A stretch of 64,000 nt of DNA, from contig CAISFO010000029.1 in NCBI GenBank assembly GCA_903884655.1, forward strand, positions 1-64,000, in the 5' to 3' direction. Below, in pieces: positions 19,763 through 28,811 of the stretch (positions are counted from its first letter, which is position 1; every line of letters begins with the position of its first letter). The translations under genes were made by a program, and so were the position numbers. The notes under the pieces are model-generated. The model ran no database searches. It saw only the letters and a program-made list of their open reading frames with translations, and was not told the DNA's origin. The DNA is from an uncultured Holophagaceae bacterium (GTDB lineage: Bacteria > Acidobacteriota > Holophagae > Holophagales > Holophagaceae).

Positions 19763-19776
19763 CGCCCCCCCCCGGG
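19763..19776 (+). repeat. CG-C9-GGG homopolymer motif, copy 2
   Basis: CGCCCCCCCCCGGG, identical to 17084-17097, placed just upstream of the ribosome binding site (ACAGGAG) of the second TonB receptor. The flanking sequences differ, so it is not part of a longer duplication. Confidence 0.6.
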
Positions 19777-19798
19777 TCAAAGCCACAGGAGAAAGTTC

Positions 19799-22567
19799 AT
19801 GCACAGATTTCGGAATCGGCTGGGCATCAGGTCGTCCATCACGCTGGTGTCGCTCCTGGTGGCGGGAACTTCCCTCATGGGTGCGGCCATGGAGAGCAAA
19901 GACGGCACCATCCGCGGCCGGGTGGTGAACGCCAGCGGCCGCGCCATCCCTGGGGCCTCCATCGCCATCAAGCCCGGCAACGCCACCGCGGTGACGGACC
20001 GGGAAGGTTTCTTCACCGCCAGCGAACTGCCTCCGGGCACCTACCAGGTCGAAGTGAACTACCTGGGCATGCAGTCCTTCCGTCAGACCGTCCAGGTCGA
20101 CATGGGCAAGGCGGCGGTCCTGAACGTCAAACTCCAGGAGGTCGCAGGCATCGTGGTCGAGGTGACCGATTCCCGTGTCACTGGTGAAGTGGAAGCGCTG
20201 AACCAGCAGAAGACGTCCATGGAAATCCTGAACATCCTGCCTGCGGAAGTCATCACGAGTCTGCCCAACGCCAACGTGGCGGACGCCATTGGCCGTCTGC
20301 CCAGCGTATCCCTGGAGCGGGACGAGGGCGAGGGCAAGTACATCCAGGTGCGCGGCCTGGAATCGCGCTTCACCAGCGTCTCCATCAACGGCACCCGGAT
20401 CCCCTCCGCCGAGGCCAGTGTGCGGCAGATCAAGCTGGATGCCTTTCCCTCAGACCTGCTAGGCAACATCGAGCTACACAAGACAGTGTCTGCGGACATG
20501 GAAGGTGATGCCATCGGCGGCGCCGTGAACATGGTGACCAAGAGCGCCCCCGATGGAGGGCTCCACAGCTTCGGCCTCGAAACCGGCTACAACCCCCAGG
20601 CCGGGGGCCGCTATTCCTCGCAGATCAACGGCACCTGGGGCCAACGCTACTTGACCAACAACGCGCTTGGCGTGGTCTTCGGCGCCACCTATGACACCAA
20701 CGGACGTTCCATCAATGACGTTGAACCCGGCCCGGATGTGGTGGGTGGGGTCAACCAGTTCACGGCCATCGATCTGCGGGAGTACCGGTACGACCGGAAG
20801 CGCTACGGGGCCGCCGGTGGGCTGGATTACCGCCTGGATGACAACTCCTCCATCTACCTGAAGGCCTTCTACTCCAAGTTCAAGAACTTCGGTGACCGCT
20901 GGGTGACCAGCATCGCCACGGATGGCGTGTCCGGCAATGTCCAGAACCGCCGGCCCGTGGAAGAGACCTATTCCTTTACTGCCGGAGGCAAGCACGACCT
21001 GGGCAGCCTCATCCTGGACTACAGCCTGTCCTACTCCCACGCCTCCCAAGACCGCAAGGGCCAGTTGCAGGCCGGCTACGATGGCGATCCCAATTCGACC
21101 TTCGTCTTCAATTCCAGCAACGGCCACTATCCCCAGTTCACCCAGACCGGTGGTGTCAGCTACCTGGATCCCACCCAGTGGACCGTCTCCAGCTTCAGGA
21201 CCTCCTACGAACTCGCCGCGGCCAAGTCCACTTCCTTCGAGGTCAATGCCCTGTTCCCATACGAGGGTGGGCTACTGAAAACAGGCGTGAAGTACCGCGA
21301 CGAGAACAAGAACAACTTCACCGACGACCACAAGTACTCCTACACGGGCTCCACGCCATTCAATCTTAGCCAGGGTCTCGATTCCTTCACCGACCCGAGC
21401 TACTACGGAAATCACTACAAGCTGGGCCCCATTGGCAACCTGTACGCCATTGCAAACTTCTTCTATGCGCATCCTGCGGACTTCACCGAAAAAACGGTAG
21501 ATTACCGGTTCGCCAACGATCCGAACATCTGGGATGCCAAAGAGAAGGTCACCGCCGCCTACGTCAAGAACACTTCCCAGCTGGCCTCGGCCCAGCTGGA
21601 GGCTGGCCTGCGCTTTGAGCGCACTAGCACCGGCTTCAACGCCAACAAGATCAATCTTGACCTGAGTGGGAACTGGATAAGCACCCAACCGATCAGCTCT
21701 TCCAAAGACTATTCGAATGCCCTGCCCAGCGTCTCCTGGCGCTACGAAGTCGACAAGGAAACGATCCTGCGGGCCGTGTATGGGTGGGCCATCGGCCGCC
21801 CCAACTACAGCCAGCTGGTGCCTTCCCTCATTGCTCAAGACATCACCGTTCCCAATCGGCAGGTCTTCTCGGGGAACCCCGACCTGAAGCCAACCAAGGC
21901 GGTCAACTATGATGTGCTCTTCGAGCGCTACCTGTCCACGGTGGGAATGTTCTCGGCCGGTGTCTTCTACAAGGACTTGACCGATCCCATCTACGATGGC
22001 TCTTCCACACCTGTGGTGAGTGGCCCCTACGCTGGCTACATGCTGGTCAAGCCCATCAACGGGCCAAAAGCCAACATCTACGGGTTCGAAGTGGCATGGA
22101 AGCAGCACCTCAGTTCCCTGCCGGGTGTCTGGAGCGGTCTGGGCATCGACACCAACTACACCCACACCACCTCCAAAGCCACCTTCGACGCCAGCACGGG
22201 ACGTTCTGGCACGGCGGCACTCCAGCGCACAGCACCGGATCTGGCCAACTTCGGAATCACCTACGATTGGGCCGGTTTCTCCACTCGGCTGGCGGTGACC
22301 TATAACTCCGAGATGATCTTCACCTATGCCTACCAGGATGGAAATCCGGGCGGACCCACTGGCCCCAAGGGTGACACCTACCTCTACCCTCACACGCAGG
22401 TGGATGCTGAAGCCAGCTACACCTCCAAGAGCGGTCTGAAACTGTCACTCAGCGTCCTCAATCTTACGAATGAAGTGTTCGGGTTCTACAACGGCAGTCC
22501 CCAGTGGAGCATCCAGCGTGAGTTCTACAATCGGACCTATACCGTGGGCCTGAAGAAGACCTGGTAG
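19799..22567 (+). CDS. TonB-dependent receptor, CarboxypepD_reg type
   Basis: A 922-residue outer-membrane receptor: signal sequence (about 1-28), CarboxypepD_reg domain (about 35-115, GRVVNASGRAIPGASIAIK), plug (about 130-240, with LPNANVADAIGRLPSVSLERDEGEGKYI and VRGLESRF) and a barrel ending in an aromatic residue (VGLKKTW). The plug type matches a receptor class often placed beside hydrolases of the ligand it imports. Here a secreted phosphoesterase and a propeller protein follow with short gaps (82 and 22 bases), suggesting a co-expressed unit. The ligand is inferred only loosely as a phospho-compound. Confidence 0.88.
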   Translation: MHRFRNRLGIRSSITLVSLLVAGTSLMGAAMESKDGTIRGRVVNASGRAIPGASIAIKPGNATAVTDREGFFTASELPPGTYQVEVNYLGMQSFRQTVQVDMGKAAVLNVKLQEVAGIVVEVTDSRVTGEVEALNQQKTSMEILNILPAEVITSLPNANVADAIGRLPSVSLERDEGEGKYIQVRGLESRFTSVSINGTRIPSAEASVRQIKLDAFPSDLLGNIELHKTVSADMEGDAIGGAVNMVTKSAPDGGLHSFGLETGYNPQAGGRYSSQINGTWGQRYLTNNALGVVFGATYDTNGRSINDVEPGPDVVGGVNQFTAIDLREYRYDRKRYGAAGGLDYRLDDNSSIYLKAFYSKFKNFGDRWVTSIATDGVSGNVQNRRPVEETYSFTAGGKHDLGSLILDYSLSYSHASQDRKGQLQAGYDGDPNSTFVFNSSNGHYPQFTQTGGVSYLDPTQWTVSSFRTSYELAAAKSTSFEVNALFPYEGGLLKTGVKYRDENKNNFTDDHKYSYTGSTPFNLSQGLDSFTDPSYYGNHYKLGPIGNLYAIANFFYAHPADFTEKTVDYRFANDPNIWDAKEKVTAAYVKNTSQLASAQLEAGLRFERTSTGFNANKINLDLSGNWISTQPISSSKDYSNALPSVSWRYEVDKETILRAVYGWAIGRPNYSQLVPSLIAQDITVPNRQVFSGNPDLKPTKAVNYDVLFERYLSTVGMFSAGVFYKDLTDPIYDGSSTPVVSGPYAGYMLVKPINGPKANIYGFEVAWKQHLSSLPGVWSGLGIDTNYTHTTSKATFDASTGRSGTAALQRTAPDLANFGITYDWAGFSTRLAVTYNSEMIFTYAYQDGNPGGPTGPKGDTYLYPHTQVDAEASYTSKSGLKLSLSVLNLTNEVFGFYNGSPQWSIQREFYNRTYTVGLKKTW

Positions 22568-22649
22568 GGCGGTCACTTGATCGCGATTTCCTCTGATCCG
22601 AGGTCCCAGGGCAACTGTGTCCTCAGCTCCATTCCCACCGGGAGAATCC

Positions 22650-23597
22650 ATGGTTAAGTGCCTCATCCTTCTGTTGTCCTGGTGTGCATTCTCGGCGGTC
22701 AATCTTGGGGCCGGAACTCCTGCCCAGACCTCGAGGTCCATCGGAACTCCCATGGCCCAGTCGAAGGTCAAGGTGGCCCTCTGGGGGGACTCCCGCGAGA
22801 ACCTGGACAAGGCGTGTGAGAACATCGCCTCCGTGCTCCTGAAGGACATCACGGACTGGGATATCCAGGTCCACAGCGGCGACTTCACCCACCACGGGGA
22901 GGAGAAGGACTGGCAGCGTTCGCTGCAGGTCAAAGGCATGGACCAGCTCTTCGTGAAGGGCCGGTTCCTGATGACCACCAGCAACCACGATAGCGATGAG
23001 TCAGGTTCGCCAGGTTGCGGGGCCACTTATGACAAGTACACGAAGAATGTGCTACCGGTGAACGCCGTGGACCACACCACCCACTTCTATTCCTGGGACA
23101 AGGGCAATGTCCACATCGCCGTCTGCGACGGCTTCCTTACCGAGCCTGCCGTGATGAAAACCTGGCTCGAGAATTACGTCGCCAGCATCCCCAAGGGCGA
23201 CTGGCTCATCGGTGTCTGGCACGATCCGGCCTACGCGCTCACCTACAAAGAGAGCTATTTGGCGACCTGCCGCCCCTGGCTGGACATCCTCCACCGCCAT
23301 GGGGGGAGCTTCATCCTGAACGGGCATGCCCACGTCTACCTTCGCACCAAGCCCCTGCTACCAGACGGAACTGTGGATCTGAAATCCGGAATGGTCCACG
23401 TCATCAACGGCACAGGCGGAGCCAGCTGGAAGGACCCAGTTCCTGCTAGCGGCATGATCGCGTTCACACCCTCAGTGCGTTCCTTCCCGTGCATCACCTT
23501 CCTGACCTTCGAAGGGAACACGGCGACCCTCCAGACCGTGGACGCCCGGCCTGAATCCAGGCTCAAGGTCATCGACGAATTCACCTGGACGAAATAG
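22650..23597 (+). CDS. Secreted calcineurin-like metallophosphoesterase
   Basis: A 315-residue exported enzyme with a signal peptide at 1-20. The metal ligands of the calcineurin-like fold are seen in order: WGDS (in place of GDxH), VHSGDFTHHG (GDxxxxG-like), SNHDSDE (GNHD-like), WHDPAY and GHAHVY (GHxH). Such enzymes release phosphate from mono- or diesters. The product lies in a run of TonB receptor, phosphoesterase and propeller. GGGAG eight bases before the ATG. The exact substrate is unknown; purple-acid-phosphatase-like activity is possible. Confidence 0.8.
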   Translation: MVKCLILLLSWCAFSAVNLGAGTPAQTSRSIGTPMAQSKVKVALWGDSRENLDKACENIASVLLKDITDWDIQVHSGDFTHHGEEKDWQRSLQVKGMDQLFVKGRFLMTTSNHDSDESGSPGCGATYDKYTKNVLPVNAVDHTTHFYSWDKGNVHIAVCDGFLTEPAVMKTWLENYVASIPKGDWLIGVWHDPAYALTYKESYLATCRPWLDILHRHGGSFILNGHAHVYLRTKPLLPDGTVDLKSGMVHVINGTGGASWKDPVPASGMIAFTPSVRSFPCITFLTFEGNTATLQTVDARPESRLKVIDEFTWTK

Positions 23598-23619
23598 ACC
23601 CACTTCCTAGGAGAACGCC

Positions 23620-24612
23620 TTGAAACGATCCCTGGCACTTTGTCATGCAGTTCTGGTTCTGGCCTCTGGTGCGGTGATCCACGCCGAGGCCAAGCTTCCT
23701 TCCCTCGTTGCCACCATCGGCATCGGTGGCGCAGGGGGCTGGGATTACATTGCCGTCGACCCCGAGTCCCACTATCTCTACATCTCCCATTCGAGCCAGG
23801 TGCATGTGGTGGATCCAGGCGGCAAGAAAGTGGTCACCACCCTTCCAAATACGCCAGGCGCCCATGGCACTGCCTTCGCCTCTGGGCTGGGCCGTGCGTT
23901 CATCACCTGTGGCAAGGACGACACGGTGCAGGTCATCGACACCAGGACGTTCAAGCCAGTGACCACCCTCAAGGCCACGGGGAAGAAACCAGACGCCATC
24001 CTCTACGACGTTTTCACGAAGCGTGTCTTCGTCATGAACAACGGCGGGAACAACATCACGATCATCGATGCGGCAGCCTTGAAGGTGCTCGGGACCATCG
24101 CCCTTAGTGGAGCCCCGGAATTCGCGCAGGCCGACGGCAAGGGGCGAGTATTCGTGAACATTGAAGACAAGAATGCCGTCGCCGTAATCGACGCGGTATC
24201 GATGAAGGTTCTGACGGAATGGCCGCTGGCACCTCACGCTACGCCTACCGGCATTGCCATCGACCCGGTGCACCACCGCCTCTTCATCGGCTGCCGCAGC
24301 GGCCAGCTTGCCATCCTTGATTCGCTTTCAGGCGAGATCATCTCCGCTCAGCCGATCGGTACCGGTGTGGATGCCTGCTCCTACGATCCAGGGACCGGCC
24401 AGGTCTTCGCTTCCTGCAAGGACGGCAGCATCGCGATCATCCAGGCGGATTCCATGGGGAAATACTCCGTGGCGGGAACGCTCAAAACCGAAACCGGTTC
24501 AAAGACCATGGCTCTGGATCCTTCCACTCGGCTGATCTTTGTGCCCGCAGCTGGGGGCGTGGGCACGCCAGGGGATCCCAAGGCTGGATTCCAGGTGCTT
24601 ATCTATCGCTGA
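23620..24612 (+). CDS. Exported YVTN-type beta-propeller protein
   Basis: A 330-residue protein starting at TTG with AGGAG nine bases upstream. A signal peptide ends near IHAEA. Repeating propeller blades follow (DPESHYLYISHSSQVHVVDPGG, TKRVFVMNNGGNNITIIDA, VHHRLFIGCRSGQLAILDS, DPSTRLIFVPAAGG). YVTN/NHL-type propellers bind ligands or serve as lactonase-like enzymes; catalytic residues cannot be named here. The 22-base gap after the phosphoesterase supports one transcript, with a joint role in handling the ligand of the second receptor. Confidence 0.78.
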   Translation: MKRSLALCHAVLVLASGAVIHAEAKLPSLVATIGIGGAGGWDYIAVDPESHYLYISHSSQVHVVDPGGKKVVTTLPNTPGAHGTAFASGLGRAFITCGKDDTVQVIDTRTFKPVTTLKATGKKPDAILYDVFTKRVFVMNNGGNNITIIDAAALKVLGTIALSGAPEFAQADGKGRVFVNIEDKNAVAVIDAVSMKVLTEWPLAPHATPTGIAIDPVHHRLFIGCRSGQLAILDSLSGEIISAQPIGTGVDACSYDPGTGQVFASCKDGSIAIIQADSMGKYSVAGTLKTETGSKTMALDPSTRLIFVPAAGGVGTPGDPKAGFQVLIYR

Positions 24613-24640
24613 GCCGAGGAATCGAGAAGTTGAGAGAGCG

Positions 24641-24685
24641 CGGAAGGCAATGCAAACGGGGTCCGAGTTGAGCTGAGGGGTAGGC
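24641..24685 (+). repeat. Dispersed 45-bp repeat, copy 2
   Basis: Starts CGGAAGGCAATGCA and ends AGGGGTAGGC; six mismatches to 5436-5480. It sits in the spacer between the convergent propeller and hybrid-kinase genes. Confidence 0.6.
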
Positions 24686-24708
24686 AGCGCGGCGAACATC
24701 ATTACTGG

Positions 24709-26265
24709 TCACCCCATCCTGCTGAAGCCGCCCAAGGCAGTCTCAATCTCCCGTAAGGAGAATGGCTTGGCGATGATCCGAAGGAATGGATCATTCTCCA
24801 ACATCATCGATGCTGGGATTGCCTCAACATTGCCAGTAGCTAGAAGAACAAGTAGCTGCGGCCGATTCAGTCTCAGGAGCCTGAGCGTCTCCATGCCGTC
24901 CATTCCGGGCATGTTCTGGTCAAGGATGATGAGATCAACCTTAGGGTTAGCTGCGATCCAACCCAATGCCTCTCTTCCACTGGCGACTGAATCTACTAGG
25001 TGACCAAGGGTTGCCACCATGTCCGGGATAGAGGCACGAATCAGTTCGTCATCGTCCACAAGCAGGATCGACATGGCCCCGCATGAAGGTTCTGAAGGAA
25101 GTTTCTCGATGGGCTTGGCTATTTCTGCTGCCGACAATTCTGGCAACTGAAGCGTCACCTTGGTCCCCCTGCCTGGGGTGGAATCAATCAGAAGGCTGCC
25201 GCCATGGGATTTGGCAGTGGAGTAGGTAGTGGACAATCCGAGTCCGGTACCCTTCCCCAAGGCTTTGGTGGTGAAGAACGGGTCCATGGCTTTCTGAAGC
25301 ACCGATGGGGACATGCCTGTCCCCGAATCCTCAACGGTCAAGGTCACCGCAGGTCCGGGGATTCGGCCAGTGCGCAGGGTAAGTCTTCCACCGGATGGCA
25401 TGGCATCAATGGCATTGATGCAGAGATTCATGAGGGCCGCTGCAAGACGGTTTCGTTCCGCAAGGACAATGGGCGGGGGCTCCACGAGGTCGAGGGTGAA
25501 TTCGATCATCTGCAATGTAGATCGCTTGAGAAGGTCCACCTCTTGGTGCACCAGCGTGTTCAAGTCCGTTGGTTCCGGTTCCAGGAGGTCCTTCCGGGCG
25601 AAGGCCGTAAGCCCACACACTAGGTTCCGCCCTCGCTTAGTGGCTTTGGCAATGAGATCCAAGGAATTGAGCAAATCCTGGTCATGAATTGCCTTCAGGC
25701 TCTGGGTCTCTACTACGGCATAGATGGCGGCCAAGACATTGTTGATGTCATGGGCAATGCCAGCGGAAAGACTCCCCAGGCTCTCCAGTTTCTGGGCGTG
25801 GTGCATATCCGCTTCAAAGCGGCGGCGATCATCCTCTGCGCGTTTTCTCTCAGAGACATCCAGAACAGCAACCCGGCACTCTAAGTTGTTTGCAGCCCCA
25901 GATGCCTCAAGGCGGATCCAACCCGCTCGTCCTGGACCGGGCAGACAGGCCAGATCAGGCGAAGTGGCGGCACCTCTTCCTGCAAATCGCTCTGCCATGA
26001 AGTTCAGAAACGGCTTCAGACTGGCATCCGCCAAGCAACTGGCCATGGAACTATTCAACAAACGGGATCGTTCGATCCCGAGCATCTTGGAAGCGGTTAG
26101 GTTCGCCTGGAGGATGGTGCCGCCCGCCCCAAGGGTGAGGTAACCCACGGGTGCAAAATCATAGAGATCGGCATAGCTGTATGCGCGCGCGCCCGGAGGG
26201 GGAGGGCCTTGGACCCATGCGGGGGGCCTCCTAGCCAAAGGGGGGCTGCCCTGGAAACGAGGCAA
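24709..26265 (-). CDS. Soluble PAS hybrid histidine kinase
   Basis: 518 residues without membrane segments. A PAS domain begins almost at once (YDFAPVGYLTLGAGGTILQANL, about 35-140), then HisKA with His172 in IAHDINN, HATPase_c (NAIDAMPSGG, DSGTGM, GTGLGLSTTY) and a receiver with LVDDDEL, an acceptor Asp in LIILDQNMPGMDG, and AKPFS. Related proteins usually have a helical linker before this PAS domain; here the N-terminus is Pro/Arg-rich and no ribosome binding site is seen, so the gene may be 5'-truncated or start downstream. Third codon positions are less GC-rich than in neighbours, which hints at transfer. Confidence 0.78.
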   Translation of the reverse strand: MPRFQGSPPLARRPPAWVQGPPPPGARAYSYADLYDFAPVGYLTLGAGGTILQANLTASKMLGIERSRLLNSSMASCLADASLKPFLNFMAERFAGRGAATSPDLACLPGPGRAGWIRLEASGAANNLECRVAVLDVSERKRAEDDRRRFEADMHHAQKLESLGSLSAGIAHDINNVLAAIYAVVETQSLKAIHDQDLLNSLDLIAKATKRGRNLVCGLTAFARKDLLEPEPTDLNTLVHQEVDLLKRSTLQMIEFTLDLVEPPPIVLAERNRLAAALMNLCINAIDAMPSGGRLTLRTGRIPGPAVTLTVEDSGTGMSPSVLQKAMDPFFTTKALGKGTGLGLSTTYSTAKSHGGSLLIDSTPGRGTKVTLQLPELSAAEIAKPIEKLPSEPSCGAMSILLVDDDELIRASIPDMVATLGHLVDSVASGREALGWIAANPKVDLIILDQNMPGMDGMETLRLLRLNRPQLLVLLATGNVEAIPASMMLENDPFLRIIAKPFSLREIETALGGFSRMG

Positions 26266-26353
26266 CCAGGAATGTGCATGGCCCCCCGTGAGATCGGGAC
26301 CTCCACCTGGGGGTTCTCAACCGCCGCTGTGGATTCCGGGCATCATGCTTCCC

Positions 26354-27019
26354 ATGTGTGGCCGCTACACCTTCACCTTCGACGCTCAGAGCCTGTCTGA
26401 AGCCTTCGGCATGGTCCCCTCGGGGTTCCACATCAACAAGGGCTACAACATTGCTCCAGGCCAGTACATGGTCATTGTGCGCCCCGAGAAGGGCCACCTG
26501 GTGCCGGACGTGGCCTTCTGGGGCCTCATCCCTGGCTGGGTGAAGGACCCGAATGTCTTCTCAAAACCAATCAATGCCCGTGCTGAGACGCTGGAGGAAA
26601 AGCCTTCCTTCCGCACAGCCTTCAGAAGGAAACGTTGCATCGTCCCGGCCTCCGGGTTCTACGAGTGGAAGGCCGAGGGGAAGGCAAAGGTGCCCTTCTA
26701 CATCCACCCCACCGAGGAGGACCTCTTTGCCTTCGCTGGCCTCATGGAGGACTGGCAGGGACCCAACGGCGAGATCATGGTCAGTGCCTGCATCATCACG
26801 ACCGAGCCAAACGAACTCATGGCCGGGATCCACAACCGGATGCCGGTGATCCCTCCGAAGGCATCCTGGGACCTCTGGATGGACCCATCGGCACAAACCC
26901 GCGAGGTCCAGCCCCTGCTGGTGCCTTACCCAGCCGAGTTGATGGCCGCGCACCCCGTGAGCAGCGCCGTGGGCAACGTCCGCAACGATGGCCCGGAGCT
27001 GATCCTGCCGGTGGCCTAG
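26354..27019 (+). CDS. SRAP (HMCES/YedK) abasic-site protein
   Basis: A 221-residue SOS-response-associated peptidase-fold protein. The start at 26354 places Cys directly after Met (MCGRYT), as needed because Cys2 is the residue that links to abasic sites in single-stranded DNA. Other conserved parts are YNIAPGQ, NARAET (Asn and Glu), CIVPASGFYEWK and HNRMP. It shields abasic sites in single-stranded DNA. Divergent from the hybrid kinase. Its stop overlaps by four bases the convergent gene that follows. Confidence 0.93.
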   Translation: MCGRYTFTFDAQSLSEAFGMVPSGFHINKGYNIAPGQYMVIVRPEKGHLVPDVAFWGLIPGWVKDPNVFSKPINARAETLEEKPSFRTAFRRKRCIVPASGFYEWKAEGKAKVPFYIHPTEEDLFAFAGLMEDWQGPNGEIMVSACIITTEPNELMAGIHNRMPVIPPKASWDLWMDPSAQTREVQPLLVPYPAELMAAHPVSSAVGNVRNDGPELILPVA

Positions 27020-27402
27020 GTCAGGTCCTCGTCGAACAGGCTTGGTTGGCTGGCCTCCGTGGTGGGCTGCCGCTTGAGCGTGGGCTGCCTGCCAGGGTCG
27101 GGCCTGATGATCAGTAGGTCCTGGGCAGGGTCCATGGCGATGACCCAGCGCCTGGCCTTGGCGAAGCCGTGAAGGAAAGCCTCCACTGTCTCCCAGCGGC
27201 TGCCCCTACCGGCCTTGCGGGGTGCCTTGTTGGCCTTGCGCATCCCGTGGCGAGCTGCCTCCAGGACTTCCTTCAGGCTGCCCCGCCAGTGGGACTCGGG
27301 CGACACCTTCATCCGCCATTCCAGCTCAAGCTGTCCCCACGGTGTGGCCGGTGGCGGTTTCAGCTTCCTTGAAGAAAGCCCAGTCCAGTTGCCATGTCCC
27401 AT
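27016..27402 (-). CDS. Hypothetical basic protein (128 aa)
   Basis: Starts at ATG 27402 with GGAGG seven bases before it. The product is basic, with helical stretches (SLKEVLEAARHGMRKANKAPRKAG and WETVEAFLHGFAKARRWVIAMD) and an acidic end (QPSLFDEDLT) that resembles a short protein-binding tail such as a beta-clamp motif (QPSLF-like). It is convergent with the SRAP gene, with stops overlapping. A role in DNA repair would fit the tail and the neighbour but is speculative. Confidence 0.6.
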   Translation of the reverse strand: MGHGNWTGLSSRKLKPPPATPWGQLELEWRMKVSPESHWRGSLKEVLEAARHGMRKANKAPRKAGRGSRWETVEAFLHGFAKARRWVIAMDPAQDLLIIRPDPGRQPTLKRQPTTEASQPSLFDEDLT

Positions 27403-27512
27403 GCCCCGTCCTCCACCGCTGCGGGTGCACCTGGAAGGGGAGGACAGGCTAGCAGCTCGCTGCCTGCGACATGGATCCAAGGATGGGTATTGGTATGGGT
27501 AGGATAGAACAC

Positions 27513-27543
27513 AAAAATTAAGCCCCTTGTTTTAAGGGGCTTA
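27513..27543 (-). terminator. Rho-independent terminator of tRNA-Ser
   Basis: On the minus strand: TAAGCCCCTT-aaaac-AAGGGGCTTA followed by ATTTTTG. A 10-bp stem placed directly after the tRNA 3' end. Confidence 0.9.
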
Positions 27544-27553
27544 GCCGTATATC

Positions 27554-27643
27554 TGGCGGAGAGAGAGGGATTCGAACCCCCGAACAGGTTTCCCCGTCTC
27601 CGCATTTCGAGTGCGGTGCCATCAACCACTCGGCCATCTCTCC
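27554..27643 (-). tRNA. tRNA-Ser (anticodon CGA)
   Basis: Reads TCG serine codons. The 90 nt fold as a class II tRNA: acceptor GGAGAGA paired with TCTCTCC, D-arm with GAGTGG, anticodon stem CCGCA/TGCGG around loop CTCGAAA (anticodon CGA), a long variable arm, and a T-loop with GGTTCGAATCC. The discriminator G is followed by an encoded CCA (27554-27556). Confidence 0.95.
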
Positions 27644-27695
27644 GGAACGCCTATTCTATCAAAGCGTTGGCTAGAATCCAGCACGAGGAGATTCC

Positions 27696-28811
27696 ATGAG
27701 GCCAGGTCGAGGGTTATGGGTGGGGATGGCGGCGGTTTCAGTGGCTCTGGCCCAGGCACCCGATCTGGCCCTCACGGATGCGGCGGCGGACCGGTTCGCG
27801 GCCCTGGCCCTCCGGTGCGTGCGGCAGGAATACCCCAACAAGCTGGACCACGTGATGAGCGGCGTGGGCGAGGTACAGGCCCCGAAGACCCTTCACCCGG
27901 CCTTCTACGGGTGCTTCGACTGGCATTCCTCGGTGCATGGACACTGGATGCTGGTGACCCTCCTGCGGAACCAGCCCCGCATGGCCAAGGCGGACGAGGT
28001 CCGCGCAGTGCTGGACGAGAACCTTGCTCCGGACCGCATCGCCGCGGAAGTGGCCTACCTGAAGCAGGACAACCGCCGCAGTTTCGAACGCACCTACGGC
28101 TGGGCCTGGCTGCTCAAGCTGGCCGCGGAACTGCGCTCCTGGGACGATCCCTCCGCCCGCCGCTGGGCGCAGGCACTGCAGCCCCTGGCCGAGGAACTGG
28201 CCACGCGCTTCCAGTCCTTCCTTCCCAAGCAGACCTATCCGATCCGCACGGGCGTCCATCCCAACACGGCCTTCAGCCTGGACCTGGCCCTGGACTATGC
28301 CCAGGCCGTGCAGGACACCCAGTTCGAAGCCCTGATCCGCGAGCGTTCCCTCGCCTGGTTCGGCAGGGACCGGCAGGGACCGCTGGCCTGGGAACCCGGC
28401 GGCGAGGACTTCCTCTCGCCCTGCCTGGAGGAAGCGGCGCTGATGGCGCGGATCCTCCCCCGTCCCGTCTTCCGGCGGTGGTTCAAGGCCTTCCTGCCGG
28501 GCCTGCCAGGGGGACTCGTCCCGGCCGAGGTGTCGGATCGCACGGACCCGAAGATCGTCCACCTGGATGGCCTGAACCTGAGCCGGGCCCGCGCCCTGCG
28601 CAGCATCGCAAGGGCCCTGAGCCCGAACGATCCGGCCGGGCCGGCGCTGGAGCACCTGGCCGAACGCCACCTGCGGGCTTCGTTGCCTCACCTCACGTCC
28701 GGGAGCTACGAAGGCGAGCATTGGCTGGCCACCTTCGCGGTGCGTTCCCTTCAGGCCTCGGCGCCGGGCGTCCCCCGGGGCCGCTCCGGCGGTCGCACAA
28801 AGGAGAAATAG
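27696..28811 (+). CDS. DUF2891 family exported protein
   Basis: 371 residues with an N-terminal signal sequence (about 1-19, ending near VALAQA). It matches my memory of DUF2891 proteins: HPAFYGCFDWHSSVHGHW, ERTYGWAWLLKLAAEL, HPNTAFSLDLALDYA and EPGGEDFLSPCLEEA. The conserved His, Trp and Glu residues and the all-helical pattern suggest an (alpha/alpha) toroid-type enzyme, but the family function is unknown. AGGAG nine bases before the ATG. The 3' end overlaps the convergent cyclase gene by 61 bases. Confidence 0.85.
   Translation: MRPGRGLWVGMAAVSVALAQAPDLALTDAAADRFAALALRCVRQEYPNKLDHVMSGVGEVQAPKTLHPAFYGCFDWHSSVHGHWMLVTLLRNQPRMAKADEVRAVLDENLAPDRIAAEVAYLKQDNRRSFERTYGWAWLLKLAAELRSWDDPSARRWAQALQPLAEELATRFQSFLPKQTYPIRTGVHPNTAFSLDLALDYAQAVQDTQFEALIRERSLAWFGRDRQGPLAWEPGGEDFLSPCLEEAALMARILPRPVFRRWFKAFLPGLPGGLVPAEVSDRTDPKIVHLDGLNLSRARALRSIARALSPNDPAGPALEHLAERHLRASLPHLTSGSYEGEHWLATFAVRSLQASAPGVPRGRSGGRTKEK

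Noticed and set aside
24709-27643. Genomic island inserted at tRNA-Ser
   Set aside because: The kinase here is less GC-rich and a tRNA is adjacent, but there is no integrase and no second copy of the tRNA 3' end.
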